Below are positions 35,353 through 43,891 of a stretch of 64,000 nucleotides of DNA, in pieces; within the stretch, counting starts at the first letter, position 1; each line of letters starts with the position of its first letter. The position numbers and the translations under genes were made by a program. Origin of the DNA: Parasulfuritortus sp049322515 (GTDB taxonomy: Bacteria > Pseudomonadota > Gammaproteobacteria > Burkholderiales > Thiobacillaceae); contig JBMOQW010000019.1 in NCBI GenBank assembly GCA_049322515.1, positions 62,001 through 126,000 on the forward strand, read 5' to 3'. A model generated the notes under the pieces. It did not search any database. It was not told the DNA's origin and saw nothing but the letters and a program-made list of their open reading frames with translations.

Positions 35353-35760
35353 TTAGCGCCTGAGCAGCCCAGCCAGGAGCCCGCCCAGATCATCCAGGGA
35401 AGGGCCATCCTGTTCGACCCGGCCATTGGGGGTCAGGCGATCCACGACTTGGGGCAGCAGTTCGGCCAGGCTGCCACTGATCTGATCCTGGGACAGACCA
35501 AAGCGCGCCGCCAGGTCAGCCAACTCGGTTCCGCCCAGGGCATCGCCAATCTGTCGGGCATCGACCGGCTGGTTGGCCCCGGTGCCCACCCAGGAAGCGG
35601 CCTGTTCAGCCAGTCCGGACTGTTGCAGCTTTTGAAGCAAGCCGTTCAAGCCGCCGCTTTGCTGCAGCAGCACCTGCACGATGTCCATCCATTGGCTGCC
35701 GTGGCTGCCTTGCGCGCCGCCCCCAAGCACTTGCCCCAGTACGCCATCCAGCAAACCCAT
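35353..35760 (-). CDS. YidB family (DUF937) protein
   Basis: This encodes 135 residues with the family layout: MGLLDGVLGQVLGG, a Gly/Gln-rich linker, LLQKLQQSGLAEQAASWVGTG and ISGSLAELLPQVVDRLTPNG. These are small, soluble proteins of unknown function. The gene is convergent with the DUF302 gene, with only 11 bp between stops. Confidence 0.87.
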   Translation of the reverse strand: MGLLDGVLGQVLGGGAQGSHGSQWMDIVQVLLQQSGGLNGLLQKLQQSGLAEQAASWVGTGANQPVDARQIGDALGGTELADLAARFGLSQDQISGSLAELLPQVVDRLTPNGRVEQDGPSLDDLGGLLAGLLRR

Positions 35761-35837
35761 GATCTGCTCCTCGTCTTGTTTGAAGAGGAAGAACTCTACC
35801 AGCCCATGACACCGGGCGGTGAACGCAAAGCTACTGC

Positions 35838-37391
35838 CTAGGCGGGTACAGATGTGCCGTTGCTTCCGGGCCCCAGCACAGACGTCGGGATCCGGCCGCG
35901 CAGGTGACGCTCCAGATTCTCCATGGTTGTTCGGCCGATGTAATCGCTGCCGGGGTCGTGACTGGCCATCGCTTCCAGATAAGCGCGCGCGATGATGCCG
36001 CCGAGGGGTGCCGGATTGTAGAGCAGCTTCTTGATCAGGAAGGGATTCAGGCTGAGCGGGTTGTAGTTCGCCTTGAGATAGCCTTCCTGGATCAAGCGTC
36101 GCTCCACCGGCGTATTGGGCTGGATGCCGATGAAGAAGATGAAGGGCAGCACGTTGTCCCGGCCAAACAACTTGTACAGTTCCTTGATCCGGTCGATGGT
36201 CGCCAGCAGCGTTTCCTTGGTCTCGCCCGGCGCATTGAGGGGCATGTACAGCTTGACCTGCTGGTCGGTGTGGCCAGCGTCTTTGAACAGACGAAAGGCC
36301 GCCATCTGCTGGTCCAGGTCATAGCCCAAGGTCAGGCTGTCGATGATGTCCTGGGTTCCGGTGAAGGAAAGATCGATGCTGGTCAACCCGGAATCCAGCA
36401 TCTTGCGGGCGATTGCCTGGGTCAGATAGTTGAGGCGCAGGTAGCCGGTCCAGCGCACGTCGAGCCGACGCCCGATCATTTCGTCGAGGATGGCCTCGAC
36501 ATGGTGGGTGCTGCGCAAGGTCGAGCAGAACTGCGCGTCGGTGAACCAGACATGACGGACACCATAGCGCTGGTTGAGCACCTCGACCTCACGGGCGACC
36601 TCGGTCGGATCTCGAAAGCGTTGCCGTGCGCCCTCGATCTTGTTGTACAGGCAGAAGTGACACTGAAACGGGCAGCCACGTTTGGTGTGAACGCCGACAT
36701 AATCGCCAAGATATTCCTTGAATCCTGGGAAGAATCCCTCGACATAGCTGAAGTCGACGGCCGTCAGTTGCGCCAGATCGAAATTTTCTTCCGCTGGGCG
36801 ATGGTGGATGACGCCCTCAGTATCCTTGTAATAGTGATGCCCGGCAGGCTGGGTAAAGCCATCGACGACCGAAAGCATGGCTTGTTCACCCTCTCCCACC
36901 ACCACTACGGTATCGTTCGGGCACTGTTCGGCGATGTATTTCCCGAAGATCGACACGGCCGTCCCGCCCACCACGATGCGGGCCTCGGGCAAGCGCTTGC
37001 GTACCAGGCGCATGAAGGAAAAATTTTGCCAGCGTGACAGCGCGTAGTCCTTGATGATGCCCAAGGCGTCGAAGCCAGCCTGGAGCCGCCTGAGCGGGTT
37101 GGGCGAGTGGTCGAAATTCATCACCACGTCGAGGGCATCGTTCTCCGGATGTGGACCAAAGGTCTGCATGTTGCGCCAGGAAAAGGCCACCACGTCGGGT
37201 CGCAAGCGCTCAATCGCCTCGATCAAGGCCGGTACCCGTTGCTTTGGAGTCAGCAGCGCCATGTCCAAAAGCTCCTGGCGCACGTCGGGACGCTGTTTGT
37301 GGACAAAGTCCGCCACATAGATGACCCCTCCAGGATAGATCTTCCAGACGGGCAGACGTACGTAGAGCACGGAAACGGCAGGACGGGACAT
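35838..37391 (-). CDS. B12-binding-type radical SAM protein
   Basis: This encodes 517 residues from ATG at 37389-37391 (MSRPAVSVLYVRLPVW); the frame upstream runs antisense through the tRNA-Lys gene and is not real coding. The N-terminal part resembles a cobalamin-binding Rossmann domain (RIVVGGTAVSIFGKYIAEQ, VVVGEGEQAML), followed by the radical SAM cluster motif C240-x3-C244-x2-C247 (GCPFQCHFC). Members modify diverse substrates and the reaction here is unknown. The likely C-terminal extension includes LFGRDNVLPFIFFIGIQPNTP. Confidence 0.88.
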   Translation of the reverse strand: MSRPAVSVLYVRLPVWKIYPGGVIYVADFVHKQRPDVRQELLDMALLTPKQRVPALIEAIERLRPDVVAFSWRNMQTFGPHPENDALDVVMNFDHSPNPLRRLQAGFDALGIIKDYALSRWQNFSFMRLVRKRLPEARIVVGGTAVSIFGKYIAEQCPNDTVVVVGEGEQAMLSVVDGFTQPAGHHYYKDTEGVIHHRPAEENFDLAQLTAVDFSYVEGFFPGFKEYLGDYVGVHTKRGCPFQCHFCLYNKIEGARQRFRDPTEVAREVEVLNQRYGVRHVWFTDAQFCSTLRSTHHVEAILDEMIGRRLDVRWTGYLRLNYLTQAIARKMLDSGLTSIDLSFTGTQDIIDSLTLGYDLDQQMAAFRLFKDAGHTDQQVKLYMPLNAPGETKETLLATIDRIKELYKLFGRDNVLPFIFFIGIQPNTPVERRLIQEGYLKANYNPLSLNPFLIKKLLYNPAPLGGIIARAYLEAMASHDPGSDYIGRTTMENLERHLRGRIPTSVLGPGSNGTSVPA

Positions 37392-37470
37392 GACGGGAAG
37401 TCTATCGAGCAGGGTGGGCAATGTATACCATGGCACCACGGACGGTGAGCAAGCGCCCCCGGAAATGGAA

Positions 37471-37492
37471 ACGGCATCCCGTGGGATGCCGT
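37471..37492 (-). terminator. Hairpin downstream of tRNA-Lys
   Basis: Perfect 10-bp arms ACGGCATCCC / GGGATGCCGT have a 2-nt centre. On the minus strand it follows tRNA-Lys by 6 bp and is trailed by TTCCATTTCC, so it is a plausible tRNA terminator. Confidence 0.65.
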
Positions 37493-37498
37493 GAACTC

Positions 37499-37574
37499 TG
37501 GTGGGTGGTGGGGGATTCGAACCCACGACCAACTGGTTAAAAGCCAGCTGCTCTACCGACTGAGCTAACCACCC
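37499..37574 (-). tRNA. tRNA-Lys (TTT anticodon)
   Basis: This is 76 nt including encoded CCA. The acceptor GGGTGGT pairs with ACCACCC, the D-arm is AGCTCAGTCGGTAGAGC, the anticodon loop is CTTTTAA (TTT), and the T-loop is GGTTCGAATCC. Confidence 0.95.
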
Positions 37575-37619
37575 ATGCGAAGGGCGCGGATTATTTCAAA
37601 TAACCGACCCCGGCGTCAA

Positions 37620-38318
37620 TCAGTATGTCACGGTCTTGCGGGTCGAGTTCGCTGGCTTGGTCGCCTTCGGCTTCTGGGTGGCCTTGGTCTTTTTGCTGGT
37701 CGACACCGCGGCAGGACTCGCGGAACGCGGCTTCGCCGGGCTGTAGGACACGCCTTGCACTGGAGAGACCGGGGCGGTTACGACAGGGGACTCAGGGCTG
37801 TGGGCGACCTGAACGTTTTTTTTTGCGTTCCAGGTATCCATGAAGGCAAGAATCTTGCTGATTTTCACCTGACCGGGGATGAACATGACAATCTCGCCAT
37901 TCGGGTCGTAGAGATACGAAGTCGGGTAGAAGTCGACTGGACCGACCTGGCGGAACGGGCTGTCTGGATTGCGCCGGGCACCCCCAGCGACCACGGCGTG
38001 AAAATCCATGTTGTGGCGCTGCGCAGCATCGCGAACGATGTTTTCATCCGGCCCATAGTCCAGGCCGATGCCGATGACGACAAAGTCACTCCGCTTGTTC
38101 ATGTCGTTGAGTGCTGGCACCTCGACCCAGCACAGGGGACACCACGGCGCCCAGAAGTTGACCAGCACCCATTTGCCACGAAAATCAGACAACTGAACTT
38201 GCTTGCCGGAAATGTCCGAGAACTGGAAATTGATGGCCTTGGTGGCTTCCTCAGCCTTGGCTCCGCCAGACACGGCCAGGGCCAGGGCAGCGACCATCAT
38301 GAACAGCACTTTGCGCAT
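37620..38318 (-). CDS. TlpA/ResA-like thioredoxin-fold protein with basic tail
   Basis: This encodes 232 residues with a signal peptide (LFMMVAALALAVSGGAKA) and periplasmic thioredoxin domain. The redox motif is WAPWCPLCW with Cys60 and Cys63, followed by YPTSYLYDPNGEIVMF with the cis-Pro. Such proteins reduce disulfides, often for cytochrome maturation. An unusual ~60-residue C-terminal tail, rich in Pro, Ser and Lys, follows the fold. The YeeE/YedE transporter lies upstream on the same strand, 57 bp away. Confidence 0.87.
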   Translation of the reverse strand: MRKVLFMMVAALALAVSGGAKAEEATKAINFQFSDISGKQVQLSDFRGKWVLVNFWAPWCPLCWVEVPALNDMNKRSDFVVIGIGLDYGPDENIVRDAAQRHNMDFHAVVAGGARRNPDSPFRQVGPVDFYPTSYLYDPNGEIVMFIPGQVKISKILAFMDTWNAKKNVQVAHSPESPVVTAPVSPVQGVSYSPAKPRSASPAAVSTSKKTKATQKPKATKPANSTRKTVTY

Positions 38319-38375
38319 TAGAATCCTTTCAGGCGCTTACCATCACTGAAGCGATGCACTCATCAAGGGATAGTA

Positions 38376-39473
38376 TCAGGCCTCGCGCATCAGTAAATAG
38401 TATTGAAATTTCATCGTGGCGGCGGCACCGGCAATGATGCCAAAAAGCACCACAAATGACCCGACGGCTAAAGTGGATATGCCGGTGACGCCCTGGCCGA
38501 TGGTACACCCCATGGCGGTCACCCCGCCGTACCCCATCAGGGCCGCGCCGACGATGTGGCGAAGCATGTCCTGGGGCGAGTTGAAGTATTCCCAGCGGAA
38601 GGTGCGATTGACCACGGAATAGAGGAATGCGCCGATGACGATGCCGAACACGCAGGCGATGCCAAAGGTTACCCGCTTGTCGTTCCAATAGGCCCACAAA
38701 TCCATGGTGTAGGCCAGGGGGCCGACGAAGGTCATGGATTCGGCCAATCGGGAATCCGTGCCGACATAGGCGACTTCCATGAACTCGTTTTCGGTGAGGC
38801 CGATCTTGCCGGTGACATACCAGCCACCGACCACGACCAAGCCGACCACGACGCCGGCCAGAATGTTGTCGAAACTGGCCCGGAATTCCTTGCTGGCGAA
38901 CACGAAAACCAGGATCGCCGTGGCGATCCCCGCCGCCACCAGCAGGTGGGACTGGCCGCCCTCCATCCCGGCCAGGGCCGGCAAGGTCTGAAGATGGTCG
39001 AAATGAATAGTGAAGGTCTCGCTGCGCAAGTACTTGTCGGTCAATACGCGGAAAAGGCCATTCATGCTGACCAAGGCGGAATACCCCAAGAACAGGAATA
39101 CCACCACTGACTTCAGGTTGCCGCCGCCCAACCGGACCAGGGTCCGTTGTCCGCAACCGCCACCCAGGGTCATGCCAACGCCGAAGGCCAAGCCACCGAC
39201 CAAGGCCGCCAACCAATGGAAGGACTCGCGCGTGTAATAGGTCTTCTGGATGTCCAGGTAACCCAGGTAGACCAAGCCGCCTGTCCCGAGCATGGCGACC
39301 GCAATCGCCAGCAACCACGCCCGCATGCGACCCCACTCACCCATGTTGACCACGTCGGACACCGCGCCCATGGTACAAAAGCTGGTCTTGTTGGCGACGT
39401 AGCCGAAAATCAGGGCCAATCCAAATCCCAACCATGCCACGGTTTGCGCGACATTGGCGGCTGCTCCATCCAT
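38376..39473 (-). CDS. YeeE/YedE family sulfur-compound transporter
   Basis: This encodes 365 residues, about nine membrane segments. Conserved cysteine motifs are TSFCTMGA near residue 30, GGGCGQRTLVRLGGG near 105, and GCTIGQG in the C-terminal half. TsuA homologues carry thiosulfate through the membrane by these cysteines. Typical of bacteria handling reduced sulfur. It is paired with the thioredoxin-like gene. Specific substrate not proven. Confidence 0.87.
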   Translation of the reverse strand: MDGAAANVAQTVAWLGFGLALIFGYVANKTSFCTMGAVSDVVNMGEWGRMRAWLLAIAVAMLGTGGLVYLGYLDIQKTYYTRESFHWLAALVGGLAFGVGMTLGGGCGQRTLVRLGGGNLKSVVVFLFLGYSALVSMNGLFRVLTDKYLRSETFTIHFDHLQTLPALAGMEGGQSHLLVAAGIATAILVFVFASKEFRASFDNILAGVVVGLVVVGGWYVTGKIGLTENEFMEVAYVGTDSRLAESMTFVGPLAYTMDLWAYWNDKRVTFGIACVFGIVIGAFLYSVVNRTFRWEYFNSPQDMLRHIVGAALMGYGGVTAMGCTIGQGVTGISTLAVGSFVVLFGIIAGAAATMKFQYYLLMREA

Positions 39474-39563
39474 CCTCGTCTCCTCGTTGAGTCTTCAACC
39501 TCGTTATGCGGGGGGATTATTCAGGTGATCGGACCGGCTGGCAATCCCATTCTGTGCGCGTTG

Positions 39564-40238
39564 TCATCGATATCGGGTCGGGTCGGGAACACCGGCCTCG
39601 AGAAAGCCTTGCCGGCGAAACCGGCAGGAATCGCATTCGCCGCAGGCACGTCCTTCGATGTCGGCCTGGTAACAAGACACCGTGCGCTGGTAATCGATCC
39701 CGAGACGGGTTCCCAGGCGAATGATGTCCGCCTTGGAGAGATGCATCAGCGGCGTCTGGATGACGATGCGGTGGCCCTCGACGCCGCGCTTGGTGGCCAA
39801 ATTGGCCAGGGTCTCGAAGGCCTCGATGAACGCTGGCCGGCAGTCGGGATAGCCGGAATAGTCGACCGCGTTGACCCCGATGTAGATGGCATCGGCTTCG
39901 AGCACCTCGGCCCAGCCCAGCGCCAGGGCCAGCATCACGGTGTTGCGGGCCGGCACGTAGGTGATCGGAATCCCTGCGCTGGGCAGGGTCGGCACCGACA
40001 CCCCGAAATCGGTCAGGGCCGAGCCACCGAATTGCCCCATGTCGAGGTGCACCACACGCAATTCTTCGGCCCCGATCTGGGCCGCCACCGATTGTGCGGC
40101 GGCCAGTTCCGAGGCATGTCGTTGACCATAGTCGACACTCAAAGCATGGCAGCCATAGCCCTCCGCCCGCGCCACGGCCAGGGCAGTCGCGGAGTCGAGC
40201 CCGCCCGAAAGCAGGACCACGGCGCGGCGCCTGCTCAT
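39564..40238 (-). CDS. queC: 7-cyano-7-deazaguanine synthase
   Basis: This encodes 224 residues from ATG at 40236-40238 (MSRRRAVVLLSGGLDSATAL), overlapping queE by 4 nt. The PP-loop SGGLDS is at 11-16, YVPARNTVMLALALGWAE is central, and the zinc site is in CYQADIEGRACGECDSC. QueC makes preQ0 from CDG with ATP and ammonia for queuosine tRNA modification. Confidence 0.95.
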   Translation of the reverse strand: MSRRRAVVLLSGGLDSATALAVARAEGYGCHALSVDYGQRHASELAAAQSVAAQIGAEELRVVHLDMGQFGGSALTDFGVSVPTLPSAGIPITYVPARNTVMLALALGWAEVLEADAIYIGVNAVDYSGYPDCRPAFIEAFETLANLATKRGVEGHRIVIQTPLMHLSKADIIRLGTRLGIDYQRTVSCYQADIEGRACGECDSCRFRRQGFLEAGVPDPTRYR

Positions 40239-40882
40239 CGTCCCGGTGCCTCGCCCCAGAGCAGCTTGTGCAGCTGCACCTGCATGCGCACCTGGAGCCG
40301 GTCGCGCACGATCCAGTCGGCCAGGTCCCGCGGCGCAAGCCGACCGTGCGCGGGGGAAAACAGCACCTCGCAAACGGCAGCCAGGCGTCGTTCGCGCAGA
40401 CACGCCACAGCCCAACGGTAATCGGCCTCGTCGACCAGCACGAATTTCAGCTCATCACGCTCATTCAGGCACGCCAGGTTGTCCCAATGATTGCGCTCAT
40501 GCTCGCCAGAGCCAGGCGTCTTGATGTCGACGATCCGTGCGACCCGGGAATCCACCGCGTCGACCGGCAGGGCACCACTGGTTTCCAGGCAGACGTCGAA
40601 GTCGGCATCGGACAAAACCGACAGCAGTTCCAGGCAAGCCCGCTGGGCCAAGGGCTCGCCACCCGTCACGCAGACATGACGAACGGACTGGCGGCGCGCC
40701 TCGGCGACCAGCGCCGCAATGGTCATCCAAGTCCCGCCCTGGAAAGCGTAGGTCGTGTCGCAGTATCCACAGCGCAAGGGACAGCCGGTCAGGCGGATGA
40801 ACATGGTCGGCAATCCGACCCGACGCCCCTCGCCCTGCAAGGAGTAGAACACCTCCGAAACACGAACCCGGGACTCGCTCAC
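40235..40882 (-). CDS. queE: 7-carboxy-7-deazaguanine synthase
   Basis: This encodes 215 residues, a radical SAM enzyme. The cluster motif is C34PLRC38GYC41, followed by TTYAFQGG, CVTGGEPLAQ and VDIKTPGSGE. It converts CPH4 to CDG. Overlaps cpoB by 4 nt and queC by 4 nt, so it is translated with the tol-pal run. Confidence 0.95.
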   Translation of the reverse strand: MSESRVRVSEVFYSLQGEGRRVGLPTMFIRLTGCPLRCGYCDTTYAFQGGTWMTIAALVAEARRQSVRHVCVTGGEPLAQRACLELLSVLSDADFDVCLETSGALPVDAVDSRVARIVDIKTPGSGEHERNHWDNLACLNERDELKFVLVDEADYRWAVACLRERRLAAVCEVLFSPAHGRLAPRDLADWIVRDRLQVRMQVQLHKLLWGEAPGR

Positions 40883-41814
40883 TTGAACAGCGCCAGGATC
40901 TTCTTGGCCAGTTCGGCGGCCCTGGTGGTCGGATAGCGGCTCCGGACCCGCTCCAGCTCCAGGCGCGCATTCTCGGTCTCACCCATCTGGATCTGGGCCC
41001 GGGCCAGACTGACCATGGCATCGGGCACCTTGCTATGCTCGGGATAGTCGCGCAGCAGGCGCTGCTGGGCAGCGGCCGCATTCTTGTGGTCGGCAATGGC
41101 GAAGTAGGCCAACCCCTGCCAATAACAGGCATTGCCGGCCAGGGGACTGTTCGGATACTTGTCCAGGAAGCCTGAGAAGGTTTGGATGGCCGCGACATGG
41201 TCGCCCCCCTTGAACTGCTTCAGTCCGGCCTCGTAGGTCCGGGCTTCGGCCTCAGGATCGGGGGCCGGCTCGACAGGTTTAGGCTGCGCTGCGGCAGCCT
41301 CGACCCCAGCAGGCAGGATCGGCGCCAAGCGCGGCCGACTGGCCAATTCATGGGTTTCCTTGAGGCGGCCGTCGAAGTCGGCAAGCACGTCTTTCTGGCG
41401 CTGCTCGGCCTTCTGCAAACGAAACGCCAACTCCTCCTGAAGGCCACGCAGCCGCGAGACCTCGGCCTTGAGGGCATCAACCTGGTTGAGTAGTGCAATT
41501 ACACCGACGTTGGCAGGTGCGCTTTCGGACTTCCTTTGTTGATCTTCGAGCCTGAGCACCCGGAGCGACAACTCCTCGATACCCGAGGGCAAACGCGCGG
41601 GGGATACGACTACGGGTCGCACGTCGGCTGCGACCGGGCCGGTGGCGGCCCGCGGGGACGCCGGCTGCGGAGGTGGCCCGACGTCAGTCGATACGGGCGG
41701 CAACGGGCTGGCGGCAGGCAAGGGCGCACCCACCTCCCGAATCGGGTCCGCGCTGGCACCCTGGGCCAGGCTCAGGGCCCACACCCCCAGCCAGACACGA
41801 CGCATGAAAATCAT
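40879..41814 (-). CDS. cpoB: Cell division coordinator CpoB (YbgF)
   Basis: This encodes 311 residues. A signal peptide (VWLGVWALSLAQGASA) is followed by a proline-rich stretch, a coiled coil (residues ~70-150, IALLNQVDALKAEVSRLRGL...) and C-terminal TPRs (YEAGLKQFKGGDHVAAIQTFSGFLDKYP...). In E. coli CpoB links PBP1B and the Tol system during constriction. The ATG at 41812-41814 overlaps the pal stop (ATGA); a second ATG three codons in is possible. Confidence 0.92.
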   Translation of the reverse strand: MIFMRRVWLGVWALSLAQGASADPIREVGAPLPAASPLPPVSTDVGPPPQPASPRAATGPVAADVRPVVVSPARLPSGIEELSLRVLRLEDQQRKSESAPANVGVIALLNQVDALKAEVSRLRGLQEELAFRLQKAEQRQKDVLADFDGRLKETHELASRPRLAPILPAGVEAAAAQPKPVEPAPDPEAEARTYEAGLKQFKGGDHVAAIQTFSGFLDKYPNSPLAGNACYWQGLAYFAIADHKNAAAAQQRLLRDYPEHSKVPDAMVSLARAQIQMGETENARLELERVRSRYPTTRAAELAKKILALFK

Positions 41815-42503
41815 TCGCCCAGGTAATGGATTTCCGCGCGTCTGTTCTGGCTCCAGGCGGCTTCGTCGTGGCCTTCGTCGACGGGCTTTTCTTCGCCCAG
41901 GCTGACCGTCTCCACCTGCTCGCTCTGTACGCCCATCAAGGTCAGCGCCTGCTTCACGCTTTCCGCGCGGCGCTGACCCAGGGCCAGGTTGTAGTCGCGG
42001 CTGCCCCGCTCGTCGGTATGTCCTTGCAGGATTATGCGCGCCGCGCCGTTATCCTTCAGGAAACCGGCATGGGCCTCGATCAGGCCTCGGAACTCCTCGC
42101 GGATGGCGTCGCTGTCGAAATCGAAAAACACCACGCGCTTTGACAAGGGATGGGCCGGATCACTGAGCCAGCGTGCCTGTTCGGGGGTGACCCCGACGAT
42201 CTTGGTGTTGCCCGCCATGCCATTCGCGGCACCCAGGGGCTGACCGTCCGTGCCGAGCGCCTGACCATTATCCAACCCCGGTGTCGGCAAAGGATGGGTT
42301 TCCACTTGGCTCGCCTCAGCGCCGCTTTGAGCCCCCCCCGCGCTCGCCGCCGAAGTCCCTGGTCCGCCGGCCGAGCCAGCCCCGGCGGTGGCCACGCCCC
42401 GCTCCTCGATGGGCGCGCCTTGCCCGGTCAATTCCTGCAATTCAGCACACCCGGTCATCCACAGGGCGGCAAACAACAGGCTGGCAAATTTAAACTTGAT
42501 CAT
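41811..42503 (-). CDS. pal: Peptidoglycan-associated lipoprotein Pal
   Basis: This encodes 230 residues from ATG at 42501-42503 (MIKFKFASLLFAALWMTGC), where lipobox Cys is at residue 19. A Gly/Ala/Ser-rich linker leads to the C-terminal OmpA domain with ILQGHTDERGSRDYNLALGQRRAESVK, which binds peptidoglycan. Pal tethers outer membrane to cell wall and works with TolB. Upstream alternative start adds five residues. Confidence 0.95.
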   Translation of the reverse strand: MIKFKFASLLFAALWMTGCAELQELTGQGAPIEERGVATAGAGSAGGPGTSAASAGGAQSGAEASQVETHPLPTPGLDNGQALGTDGQPLGAANGMAGNTKIVGVTPEQARWLSDPAHPLSKRVVFFDFDSDAIREEFRGLIEAHAGFLKDNGAARIILQGHTDERGSRDYNLALGQRRAESVKQALTLMGVQSEQVETVSLGEEKPVDEGHDEAAWSQNRRAEIHYLGE

Positions 42504-42572
42504 GACGTCTCCTGACAACAGGGTATCGGTAACACGAGAGCTATCAACTAAGGATAATAAAAAAATCCGTGG

Positions 42573-43838
42573 CTAGGGCGCCCAGGCGGGCTCGCGCAGG
42601 TCGCCGGGCAGGCTGAGCCGATGCTTGACGCGGCCATCCACGCTTACCGTAGCCAGCACGCCCCGCCCCTTGACCAGGGTGGCATAGACGATCACCCGGC
42701 CATTGGGCGCGAAACTAGGCGATTCGTCGGCCGAGGAATCGGTCAGGACCTGGATTTGCCCGGACTCGAAGTCCATCACGGCAATCCTGAACCGCCCCTC
42801 GTCCCGGCGCACGAATGCCATGTAGCGACCGTCCGGGGAAATGGCGGGCGACACGTTGTAGCTGCCCTCGAAGGTGAGCCTCCGGGCCTCGCCACCCGTG
42901 GCCGGCATGCGATAGATTTGCGGACTGCCGCCCCGGTCGGAAGTGAAGTAGAGCCATTGCCCATCCGGGCTGAACACCGGCTCAGTGTCGAGCGAGCCGC
43001 CTTGGGTCAAACGCTGGGCCTCGCCCCCGTTGGCATCGATCAGGTAGATCTGGGCCGTTTCATCCTTGGACAAGGCGATGGCCAGCTTCTTGCCGTCCGG
43101 CGACCAGGCCGGGGCATAGTTCGACCCCCGGAACTTGGCGACCGCCTTGCGCCGGCCGTCGGCGAGATTCTGGACGTAGATGATTGGCTTTTTCTGCTCG
43201 AAGGACACGTAGGCGAGACGCGTACCCTCCGGAGACCAGACCGGCGTGATGATCGGTTCCGGGGAACGCAGCACGGTGTAGGCGTTCTCGCCATCGGCGT
43301 CCGACACCTGCAGCTCGAAGAGCTTGTCCCGCTTCACGATGTACGCCAGTCGGCCGGAAAAATTGCCGGGCACGCCGAGCAATTTTTCATGCACCACATC
43401 GGCGATCTTGTGGCCGATGGCACGTTGCATGCGGGCCGGAACAAGATAGCTGAACCCAGCCAGCTGGGTCTTGCGCACGGTATCGTAGAGACGAAAGCGG
43501 ATTTCCAGCCGTCCGTCGGCAGCCCTGGCCACCTGTCCAACCACCAGCGCATCTGCACCGCGCCCACGCCACGCACCAAAGTCAACTTTCTGGGCATCCC
43601 CGGACCGCCCCAGACCCGCCGTATCCACCAACGCGAACAAACCACTGCGACGCAAATCCGCAGCGACCACCGCAGCGGGGTCGTCAGCCCGACCACCGGG
43701 TTCCACGAAGGGGGCGATGGCGACGGGAAGGCGATTGGCAGCGCCACCGATGATCTCGATGGTCATGGCCGCGTGGACAGCCCCTGACAGCAGGAATAGC
43801 GCGGACAACACGCCCAGACAGCGCAACAGAACAGACAT
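42573..43838 (-). CDS. tolB: Tol-Pal system protein TolB
   Basis: This encodes 422 residues from the ATG at 43836-43838 (MSVLLRCLGVLSALFLL), with a signal peptide ending AVHAAM. The N-terminal domain is followed by PD40 beta-propeller repeats such as SPEGTRLAYVSFE, SPDGKKLAIALS and SPDGQWLYFTSDR. It is periplasmic and links Pal to TolA. 53 bp follow the tolA stop before this start. Confidence 0.95.
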   Translation of the reverse strand: MSVLLRCLGVLSALFLLSGAVHAAMTIEIIGGAANRLPVAIAPFVEPGGRADDPAAVVAADLRRSGLFALVDTAGLGRSGDAQKVDFGAWRGRGADALVVGQVARAADGRLEIRFRLYDTVRKTQLAGFSYLVPARMQRAIGHKIADVVHEKLLGVPGNFSGRLAYIVKRDKLFELQVSDADGENAYTVLRSPEPIITPVWSPEGTRLAYVSFEQKKPIIYVQNLADGRRKAVAKFRGSNYAPAWSPDGKKLAIALSKDETAQIYLIDANGGEAQRLTQGGSLDTEPVFSPDGQWLYFTSDRGGSPQIYRMPATGGEARRLTFEGSYNVSPAISPDGRYMAFVRRDEGRFRIAVMDFESGQIQVLTDSSADESPSFAPNGRVIVYATLVKGRGVLATVSVDGRVKHRLSLPGDLREPAWAP

Positions 43839-43891
43839 GGGATGGAGAGTTACCGGTTGAGTCCGCATAGTATCACGTGCCTTGTAGGGCC

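Noticed and set aside
37392..37532. 47-residue upstream extension of the radical SAM protein
   Set aside because: It would be translated partly through the antisense of the tRNA-Lys region; the ATG at 37391 starts the family-like sequence.
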